A stretch of 15,313 nucleotides of DNA from Cyclostephanos tholiformis. Taxonomy: Eukaryota > Bacillariophyta > Thalassiosirophyceae > Thalassiosirales > Thalassiosiraceae. Shown in pieces: positions 8,902 to 15,313 of the stretch (position 1 is the stretch's first letter; every line of letters begins with the position of its first letter). The translations under genes and the position numbers were made by a program. The DNA lies in the NCBI GenBank assembly GCA_036939975.1, contig JALLPB010000490.1, positions 1-15,313 on the forward strand. The letters run 5' to 3'. The notes below the pieces were generated by a model. It worked only from the letters and a program-made list of their open reading frames with translations. It made no database searches and was not told the DNA's origin.

Positions 8902-11502
8902 CTATTCTGCGCCTGATTCGGCCCCCATCGTCTCGTGATTCATCAAAACTAACCCAGTATTGTTGGCCACAGCGTCCGCCTCTGTGGTGTTGCTCCGGCT
9001 TGCCTCATCGGCCTCCTTCAGCGTCTTAAGTGACTCCCATTCTTCATCGGTAAAATCCAGAACGGCCGCGACTGCATTCCTCTTCTGCATCGCTGCATAT
9101 CTTCCGAGGTATGTCTCCGACATGTCAATTTCTTGATTCGCCAGTTGCGCCAAATTCTCCTCATCAGCAGCTGTCCAAACGTCTGCTTCTGGCGGTCCCG
9201 TATTTGATGCCCGAATCTCCTTCCACCGTGCTACTTTGTCGGCCTTCTTCATCCCTTTAAGATCAATTATGCCGTACCACTGGAGCAATGTATCCAGCTC
9301 TTTTGTTGTCACGGAGGAATAGGAATTCGACTCAAAGGCTGCTGCCTTTGCCACAATAATCTCCATCCCCTTCTCCCGAATCTTTGCTTTCGCCAGCAGA
9401 TTCTCTTTTAACTTTGTTTTTTCTGCTACCTCCTCCTTCCTTGCAATAAGTGCTTGAGCTTTGAAGAAATCGTCAGAGCAAACATGACTGCCGCCAGTTG
9501 CAAAGAATTTCTTACCGTGTGTATTCGCCTTAGATAGCAACTCAATTCTCTCTCGTGAATTCCGCTCAGTAATCTTACCAATCCGAGAATCTGGGGGCTG
9601 AATCATCACAGACGCCTGGAGGGCTGATCCGTCGTATCCAGCTTCCGTCAATGCGTACACCGCATAATCGTTTGCCTCTTGCACACTGTTCACAAGTGTT
9701 GCATACTCCGTTTCCATGTCAATTGACCGTCTCACCTGAGGGTCATTGAGACATTTGCGTGTGAGCGGAGCGGCACCAATTTTTTTCCACGCGTCTAGGC
9801 AACATTGACGCGAAAACCCCAACTCGAAAGCCGACTCGAGTTCCAAACCAGTATCCGGATCAACACCGCCAAACACCAAGAGCCCGTGCTTGTACTGCGG
9901 AATCGCAACACTCTTTTCCAGGCGCACACACTCATCCACAAGTAGCTCGAGATTTGTCCGAAATGCAGTTTTAAACTTCCCATATGTCCGATCGGTCTCC
10001 TGCGTGACTGCAGTGGTGTTTGGCACGCATGGATAAAGATATACGCCAAGGTAGCGCAACTTGGCAAGCAGATCTATCTGCAATCGCCCCGGACCACTGT
10101 CGCACTTCATTATAAGCCGGCTCCCAGGCCTGTCACGCGTGTTTGGATAAAGGGGGAGGATTGAATTTAGGATGTACTCCTCAAATTCTTTATCATCCAT
10201 CCCCCCCTTTGTGTTTAGCCCAAAGGTGCAGTCCCAGGATCTCTCCTCGGAGGTCCCAAATTTCCCAATCACTCGGGGACAAAAACCAAACACCTCATTG
10301 CGCAGACGCTGCCCCTCATCCGTTGTCGCCTTTGTCTGAAACTGGAAATGAGGAGGGAGGGCCTCACCGGCAGCATTACTGCCACAAATAAGTGTTGCTG
10401 TGAGGCTGTCCTTGTTTGTTCGCTTTCCATTGTGCGGAAAGCGAGGATCATAAAGAGTGATCACAGGCCGTCCTCCCCTCCTCCCTACTGAGCCATCGGT
10501 TGATAGACATGTCTCATCAAAATTTAGGATCGAATACAGCTGCTCTTCAGGTATAACAACTTTTCCATCGGCACTCCTCGTAGCGAATCCCAATTCCACT
10601 AAGTCCCATTCCCAATTGTCAAACCAACTGGAAATATTTGCAAACGTTGTCCAACGAACGCGCCGATCTTCGGCAATATGCATTGTCGATGCATCGAGGT
10701 TGTTTGCTGTTGCTGAAAGGACTCGCTGCAACATCTTTTGCTTGTAGTCATGGCGGAGTACAGCATTTATCCTTCCCGCAAGTTTTTTCAGTGTAATCTC
10801 GCCCTCCCGGGAATTAATCTGGCACATCCGGACATAACTTTCAAATGCCATACACAGCGTCTTGAACGACGCCAGTGGAACGTCACCCATCACTCCAATT
10901 TTCAATGGAGACATCCCGGAAAGATTTCTTTTGACGTATCGTCGAATTGTTGCTGCGTGCGGCCCGACGCCATCGTACTCGCTCTTCACACGACGACTTA
11001 TCTCGTAACTTGACAATCTGCTGTGTTCTGGTTTCTGGAGTTCCCGGGCATACCAGCTTGTCGCCCTCTTCAGAGCGCGCTTTGCAAACTCAGACTGCGC
11101 AAGCTTGTTGACTCGCACTTTCTGCATTCCCCGCGAGTTTCTCCTAGTCAACTGCGGCTTTGGCTTTGACATCGGGGATGGCAACCCGCCAGGACTCCTT
11201 CTCGGCGTAGAAACTTGCGACGACGCCGCCAGCTGCAGCTGCGGCGAATTCGTTAGGGGGGACACGGTTGACGTCCCAGCCGACGACATATTGACTAGAT
11301 TGGGTGGGGGTTGTGTCGTTGTACTACCAGTTACCTTCCCATAGGCTCGCCGGACCGCCATCTGCCTTGCCGGGTCTGAACTCTCAGCGAACGAGAATTT
11401 GCTCGCCCGCATCGCCTCCGGCACTGTTGACCGCGGGCAGCGCAATAAATACGCAACGGTGCGCTCTACGCGCGGATCCGCATGCCCTCCCTTTCTTGAC
11501 AT
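8902..11502 (-). CDS. Pogo-like DDD transposase (DDE_1-type superfamily endonuclease)
   Basis: This 866-residue intact ORF has its ATG six codons after an in-frame TGA (11521-11523). Residues about 1-130 are low-complexity and Ser/Pro-rich. Residues about 130-210 look like the helix-turn-helix region of CENP-B/pogo proteins (SYEISRRVKSEYDGVGP, TIRRYVKRNLSGMSPLKIGV). Residues about 280-330 give the usual RVRWTTFANISSWF lead into the catalytic core. Candidate acidic triad: D329 in LNFDET, D468 in MKCDSGPGR, and D504 in TQETDRTYGKFK, the position of the pogo QPLD motif. The core spans about 322-515. A coiled-coil-like charged stretch (about 685-722) and a SAP-like helix pair (about 735-762, ELDTLLQWYGI then KGMKKADKVARWKE) follow. 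The protein should cut at the TIRs and reinsert the element. No premature stop is visible, so it may be active or recently so. Confidence 0.85.
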   Translation of the reverse strand: MSRKGGHADPRVERTVAYLLRCPRSTVPEAMRASKFSFAESSDPARQMAVRRAYGKVTGSTTTQPPPNLVNMSSAGTSTVSPLTNSPQLQLAASSQVSTPRRSPGGLPSPMSKPKPQLTRRNSRGMQKVRVNKLAQSEFAKRALKRATSWYARELQKPEHSRLSSYEISRRVKSEYDGVGPHAATIRRYVKRNLSGMSPLKIGVMGDVPLASFKTLCMAFESYVRMCQINSREGEITLKKLAGRINAVLRHDYKQKMLQRVLSATANNLDASTMHIAEDRRVRWTTFANISSWFDNWEWDLVELGFATRSADGKVVIPEEQLYSILNFDETCLSTDGSVGRRGGRPVITLYDPRFPHNGKRTNKDSLTATLICGSNAAGEALPPHFQFQTKATTDEGQRLRNEVFGFCPRVIGKFGTSEERSWDCTFGLNTKGGMDDKEFEEYILNSILPLYPNTRDRPGSRLIMKCDSGPGRLQIDLLAKLRYLGVYLYPCVPNTTAVTQETDRTYGKFKTAFRTNLELLVDECVRLEKSVAIPQYKHGLLVFGGVDPDTGLELESAFELGFSRQCCLDAWKKIGAAPLTRKCLNDPQVRRSIDMETEYATLVNSVQEANDYAVYALTEAGYDGSALQASVMIQPPDSRIGKITERNSRERIELLSKANTHGKKFFATGGSHVCSDDFFKAQALIARKEEVAEKTKLKENLLAKAKIREKGMEIIVAKAAAFESNSYSSVTTKELDTLLQWYGIIDLKGMKKADKVARWKEIRASNTGPPEADVWTAADEENLAQLANQEIDMSETYLGRYAAMQKRNAVAAVLDFTDEEWESLKTLKEADEASRSNTTEADAVANNTGLVLMNHETMGAESGAE

Positions 11503-11567
11503 GATAACGAAGAGATTTGGTCAATCGGAGTCAAAGATTCATTGATGAGGGCCGAGCAATTGATGAT

Positions 11568-11575
11568 CTAACACT
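11568..11575 (-). repeat. Inverted copy of the AGTGTTAG octamer
   Basis: CTAACACT on the plus strand is the reverse complement of the octamer found at 8869-8876 and 11788-11795. It lies between the transposase start and the palindrome at 11602-11625. Confidence 0.35.
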
Positions 11576-11601
11576 CGTGCGATCGAACTTTTTTGCATCT
11601 T

Positions 11602-11625
11602 TTGGTGCGTACTTGTACGCACCAA
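11602..11625. repeat. 24-bp palindrome built from the TIR core
   Basis: TTGGTGCGTAC (11602-11612) and GTACGCACCAA (11615-11625) are exact reverse complements around two T. Each arm contains TTGGTGCG, which is also in the left TIR (8593-8600); another related word, ACGCACC, is at 8675-8681. It lies 100 bp upstream of the transposase start codon, within the element. A dimer-binding site used by the transposase for end recognition or self-repression of its promoter is a reasonable inference. Confidence 0.65.
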
Positions 11626-11784
11626 CACAAAGTTGAGCAGGAAGACTCTGTCGGAGCATAGGGGTGTCGTATATCAAACAAACGAGAAGCGGGCGCTTTA
11701 CAACACTGCATACTCGTTGGGGGCATTAAGTCTAGTATTAGAGGACTTAACGTCTAATCTCCAAAAGACTATCATGTTCGCAAA

Positions 11785-11797
11785 AAAAGTGTTAGAA
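11785..11797 (+). repeat. Subterminal 13-bp direct repeat, copy 2
   Basis: This is identical to 8866-8878 (AAAAGTGTTAGAA) and ends 3 bases before the right TIR. Confidence 0.5.
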
Positions 11798-11800
11798 AGT

Positions 11801-11824
11801 ACCGCGCACAATTGGGGTTAAACT
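11801..11824 (-). repeat. Right terminal inverted repeat of the transposon
   Basis: Read on the minus strand it starts AGTTTAACCCCA and continues ATTGTGCGCGGT, agreeing with the left TIR at 21 of 24 positions. It ends 54 bp before the dioxygenase start codon and is followed by TATG. Confidence 0.8.
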
Positions 11825-11861
11825 ATGTATCATAATAGATAGAATTAGCTGTGAAGAACAA

Positions 11862-11878
11862 ACTCCTTTTAATGCAGG
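11862..11878 (+). promoter_or_regulatory. Possible 3' splice site in the dioxygenase leader
   Basis: ACTCCTTTTAATGCAG followed by G and the ATG resembles a pyrimidine-rich tract ending in AG. If used, the dioxygenase transcript would have an upstream leader exon, whose donor would lie inside or beyond the transposon. It is equally possible that the match is chance. Confidence 0.2.
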
Positions 11879-13027
11879 ATGATTCGAAATTGTCAACGTT
11901 TGGTGATGAGGCCTATCGCCCAAAACGAGCGATACATTCGAACTAAAACTACGCGACGGTTGCTCGGGACAGCTGATATGATCGGAAATTGCCGTGGATT
12001 CCATTCCATCCCGATCATAGACGTGCAAAAACTACGTGACTCGGGGAGCACGTTGGACGAACGCAAACGGGTGGGATTCGAGCTTGACCGCGCTTGTCGC
12101 GAGGTCGGATTTTTCTACGTCCGAAATCACGGCATCTGCGACGACTTGACGACTCGCGTTAGGGAAATGTCTCGTCGGTGGTTCGACTTGCCCGCCGACG
12201 TGAAAGCGCAGATCGCCCTAACTGCCGACTGCAAGCAGAAGGGGTTCAGGGGGTATCAAGCGCTAGGGTCCAACGTCACGAGATACGACGGTGGATTCCA
12301 ACGTGACTGGCACGAGGCGATTGATCTATACAAGCACTTCGACGAATCTCATCCTGCTGTTATGGCCGGCCTACCCCTTCACGGGCCCAACCCATGGCCA
12401 ACCCAAATTGATGGGCACCGGGAGGCATTAGAGACTTATGTGCAAGAATGCATCTCGCTGGGCGCAGATCTTCTCCGGGGCATCGCCCTTGGTTTGCAAC
12501 TCGATGAGGACTTCTTCGGGGGATCGAATGCGGGGGATCCGTTCTGGGTAATGCGAATCATCCACTACCCGCCTCTTGAGCTGTCCGCTGCGCCCTCAGG
12601 GAGCGAGTCAACATTCGCAGCGTTGATGGGAGAGGAAGTAGAACGCTCAGTGCAATTGAGTTGTGGAGAGCACACAGATTACGGTCTGCTCACCATTGTG
12701 AATCAGGATGAAAATGTTAGTGCTCTCCAAGTGAAAAATTCAGCTGGGAAGTGGGTGGCGGCTGATCCGATACCAGGCACCTTTGTGTGCAATATCGGCG
12801 ATATGTTCAAAGTGTGGACAAATGGACTCTACCAGCCGACGATGCACCGTGTCATAAATATCTCGAGTGCAAAACGCCGCATCTCAGTACCTTTCTTCTA
12901 CGAACCTAATTTCAATACCCGGGTGGAACCCCTGTCGCAACTATGCGGGTCAGAACCTCCCCGTTATCCAGGAATTACATATGGTGACCATCTGCAGAGT
13001 AAGGTATTCCAAAACTTTGAGATTTAG
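11879..13027 (+). CDS. 2-oxoglutarate/Fe(II) dioxygenase, isopenicillin N synthase-like family
   Basis: This is a 382-residue intact ORF; an in-frame TAA (11870-11872) stands just upstream, so this ATG is the first possible start. Residues 1-43 are basic with no acidic cluster (MIRNCQRLVMRPIAQ, RTKTTRRLL) and end before IPIID, like a mitochondrial presequence. The DIOX_N region (about 44-170) has RACREVGFFYVRNHGI. The 2OG-Fe(II) region (about 205-350) has the iron ligands H265 and D267 (GEHTDYG) and H323 (TMHRVI), and the 2-oxoglutarate-binding R334-x-S336 (RRISVPFFYEPNF). About 20 extra Ser/Glu-rich residues sit between RIIHYPPL and GEHTD. Family members hydroxylate, desaturate or cyclise small molecules; the substrate cannot be told from sequence. 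The transposon end lies 54 bp upstream, in the expected promoter. Confidence 0.88.
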   Translation: MIRNCQRLVMRPIAQNERYIRTKTTRRLLGTADMIGNCRGFHSIPIIDVQKLRDSGSTLDERKRVGFELDRACREVGFFYVRNHGICDDLTTRVREMSRRWFDLPADVKAQIALTADCKQKGFRGYQALGSNVTRYDGGFQRDWHEAIDLYKHFDESHPAVMAGLPLHGPNPWPTQIDGHREALETYVQECISLGADLLRGIALGLQLDEDFFGGSNAGDPFWVMRIIHYPPLELSAAPSGSESTFAALMGEEVERSVQLSCGEHTDYGLLTIVNQDENVSALQVKNSAGKWVAADPIPGTFVCNIGDMFKVWTNGLYQPTMHRVINISSAKRRISVPFFYEPNFNTRVEPLSQLCGSEPPRYPGITYGDHLQSKVFQNFEI

Positions 13028-13800
13028 TTCCCATATTCTGCTGTTTGATACTGTATTATTTTGGGGGGCAAAGAGAAGAAAGCCTAAGCGTGAAACAGCA
13101 TGGCTTGCATGAGGGAGGTACCTACCCTTTTTTATCATATGGGAGATATGCAATTTTTGTTACATACAATCTCTGTTTCTATTTTGGTCTACTCATTCAT
13201 CACCTGATTATTTTCATTAGTGACGACATAATACAATGTTGAATCTCCAAATGGTGTCCTGTGCTTAGTCAAAATCATAGGCACCACCTTGGAATTGTTC
13301 GGTGAATGCTTCTCCCCATAATATACACATCATGAATCAGCATGCCATACTAGCAAAATAAAGTCTTAAAACAGTCCAAGTCACCGTGAAATGCCATTTT
13401 TGCAAAGAGATAGCCAAAAACTGTCCAAAAATTATCTTTTTACGTACAATCCCCATTTCCGCACGCTTCTAGAGGTCAGTTTGCCTATCTCGTGCCAAAA
13501 ATAGGGGAAAACTGCTCAAACACCTCACTTTGGCGAATTTTTTTCCGCACACTTCACCTTTTTTGTGTCCTTCCAGATAAGTCATTTTCGGGGTTATTGC
13601 CCAAATATTAAATTCCTTCTTTGCCGAGCATTACATGTCTACCATTTATAACCCTTTGACGATCCTGATTAACCTCCCTATCACCTAACAATTTTATCAT
13701 TCCATCAGCATCATTTGACCCATATTACCTTTGCTACAAGTAAAGTCCATTGGGTGAGATGGTGCATCTGTCCCTAGAGATTGTTATTGTTTTTTATATG

Positions 13801-14262
13801 TTTGTTAGCATCACTTTTTCTCTATTACCTTGCTGTTTTCTTAGAATTTGTGTTAATACATGACACATATTTTCCCTGACATCACTCATTAATTATTCGT
13901 TCATTCCTGCCCTTTTGTAGTCTTTTTCCTCCCTTGCCAATGGCTCTGTGCCCACCACATACCATGGCACCTTCTGAGCAAAGTAACACCCCACCTTCCT
14001 ATCTTCATCCTTTCATGAGCATAAAGTCAATTGTACAACCCCACCTCATCCCCAAGTTGATCTGCCCCCTTCCCCCACTGTTATCAGTGTGACATCAAAA
14101 TCATCACCACCCAGGAATTTAGACAAATGGATGTAAAACAATGAAGTGACTAGTATGAAACACAATTTAATTTTTTTAAAATAGTGCTGCAAAGTAAAGT
14201 TTAAAATTCTTTCATAGTGTTGCTTATCAAACATCTTTTTTCTATAAAGTGATGCTAACAAA
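13801..14262. mobile_element. Possible 462-bp miniature element bounded by 17-bp inverted repeats
   Basis: TTTGTTAGCATCACTTT (13801-13817) and its exact reverse complement (14246-14262) face each other across 428 bases without a transposase. The chance of a 17-bp match in a region this size is small. The size suits a non-autonomous TIR element. I do not see a clear target-site duplication (left flank ends ATATG, right flank starts TGATT), so the ends are tentative. Confidence 0.35.
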
Positions 14263-14530
14263 TGATTAATTGTGATGTATACTGAAAAGGTGCCCTGTCC
14301 ATAGGGGAATATACTTCCTTTTATCCCATTAGAAGACATCATGAAATTATTAAACAGATATTTCCATGACATCATAACGTACCATTTTCTGAGCATCATT
14401 TAATCACCAACTGGTCTTTTTGTTGACATCATTGTATATTATGAAATATGTTTAACAACACTCACAAAGAAGTTACTAATTTCTTAACATCACAATTATC
14501 ACATCTTAGTTTCCTCTAACATCCTTCTAT

Positions 14531-14866
14531 TTACACTAGGTTTCTCACTTTTCCCACTTTGGCATTCCGATTTTCAAACAGGTATCTTTGATTGTGTTCT
14601 CTCATTCTGCTCCATTCCTCCTGTTACCTTAGTGTTGTCATAGTCCTCTGGTGGCTGCTTGTTCTTACTCTCATGCTTTTCTTTGGTGGCAAATCTCCTT
14701 GGTACACTGTCTCAAGTATGGGCTGCACTGGCTTCCTCTTCAAGTTTGAGAGTGGTTCCTTCCTCTTCTTATCCATAGACTTCTCTAATGATGACTTGAT
14801 TCTCTTTTCATCCCAAGGCCTTCCACTTTCTTTGGACCAGCATATGGTGGGCATAGACAAAGATTA
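14531..14866 (-). pseudogene. Lys/Arg-rich minus-strand coding relic, unknown family
   Basis: One minus-strand frame is open for about 110 codons with a single internal TAA at 14624-14626. It starts after a TAA at 14864-14866 and ends with TAA at 14531-14533. The product would be strongly basic (GRPWDEKRIKSSLEKSMDKK, then SNLKRKPVQPILETVY and QEEWSRMREHNQRYLF), with a nuclear-localisation-like look. No domain is recognised. It lies in the most CpG-depleted part of the window and shares its strand with the relics at 764-3259. Confidence 0.3.
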
Positions 14867-15313
14867 ACCTGGGGTGTACATTTTGTACTAAATGTTTTTG
14901 CTGAGCGACTCATGAGGAGAAGGGCTGATAGCAGTCTTCTTTTGTGTGCCCATCTTTTCCTTTCAACCCAGCATCTCTGGCTTGGTGGTGCCAATGAAAT
15001 TGGAGGGGACATTGATGACTATACCATATGGGTCTTAACAGCTTTACAGCTATTTTGGTTTGGGTGGGAACAACAAAACCCCCCCCTCACAGCTTATCTA
15101 GGTAAGAATTAGTATCAAAACGTTGACACAACCAACAACACAACCATCCCCACAATGGTGAGCTTCTGCCCCCTCCAGCAGTGCGGACATAATAGTTACA
15201 CCCAATCCAGCATAAATTCGATGCGGACAAGGGGTTGGGGGAGGGGAAGATCAAAGAAATTCAATGGAATTGATAAAATGGTAGAGTAATAAATTAAATT
15301 ATAGCTATTCTAT

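Larger units (their letters stand above)
8581..11824 (-). mobile_element. Pogo-like DNA transposon, apparently complete (3,244 bp)
   Basis: The element is bounded by 24-bp terminal inverted repeats (8581-8604 and 11801-11824) matching at 21 of 24 positions without gaps. It holds one intact transposase gene on the minus strand (8902-11502) with about 300 bp of non-coding DNA at each end. If the ends are taken one base in (GTTTAACCCC), the outer dinucleotide is TA at the right (11824-11825) and GA at the left (8580-8581). A TA target duplication, as in the Tc1/mariner/pogo superfamily, is therefore possible but not proven. CpG frequency is ordinary, unlike the decayed flanks, which suggests a young copy. 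The element ends 54 bp before the dioxygenase gene. Confidence 0.8.
13028..15313. other. CpG-depleted, gene-poor repeat-like region
   Basis: No convincing intact gene is seen. CpG is very rare, with only 4 in 13,681-15,120 by my count. The part next to 13027 should hold the dioxygenase 3' end. The rest contains a 17-bp inverted pair (13801-13817 and 14246-14262), a minus-strand coding-like relic (14531-14866) and many CATCA/GACATCA-type words. Old methylated transposon DNA is the simplest reading. Confidence 0.6.

Noticed and set aside
8866..11797. 13-bp repeat as a target-site duplication of the transposon
   Set aside because: The inverted repeats lie outside both copies, so the repeat is internal to the element.
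14046..14399. 117-codon minus-strand ORF with ATG
   Set aside because: It is Phe/Tyr/Lys-rich with no recognisable motif, in AT-rich CpG-depleted DNA, and it crosses the inverted repeat at 14246-14262. A chance open frame is more likely.

Overview
This window is nuclear DNA of a eukaryote. My best guess is a centric diatom or another photosynthetic stramenopile. The clues are long intronless ORFs, a GT61 glycosyltransferase with a single N-terminal membrane anchor, a Myb/SANT-like protein of the DUF6818 type common in stramenopile repeats, and a large pogo-like transposase. The lineage is an inference; no rRNA, tRNA or marker gene is present to fix it.

The window is a compositional mosaic. 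Bases 1 to about 6,120 and about 13,030 to 15,313 are AT-leaning, repeat-like and strongly depleted in CpG; the extreme is 13,681-15,120, where I count only 4 CpG in 1,440 bases. These flanks hold decayed minus-strand coding relics, fold-back hairpins, a possible small element with terminal repeats (13,801-14,262), an A-rich minisatellite, and one intact short ORF (5,557-6,123, +, DUF6818-like). The pattern fits old, methylated transposable-element DNA that lost CpG by deamination.

The centre (6,124-13,027) has normal to very high CpG and three long intact genes. A GT61 glycosyltransferase-like gene (6,341-7,930, -) is extraordinarily CpG-rich, with 8-15 CpG per 60 bases in the lines counted. 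A 3.24-kb DNA transposon (8,581-11,824) is bounded by 24-bp terminal inverted repeats that match at 21 of 24 positions; it carries one 866-residue DDD transposase on the minus strand. A 2-oxoglutarate/Fe(II) dioxygenase of the isopenicillin N synthase-like family (11,879-13,027, +) has a mitochondrial-type presequence.

The transposon's right end lies only 54 bp upstream of the dioxygenase start codon, so the element fills what should be that gene's promoter. Inside the element, the TIR core word recurs as a 24-bp palindrome between the transposase start and the right TIR, and an octamer AGTGTTAG recurs in both subterminal regions. These are candidate transposase-binding sites. I see no CRISPR array, tRNA or rRNA, and no obvious operon logic between the genes.
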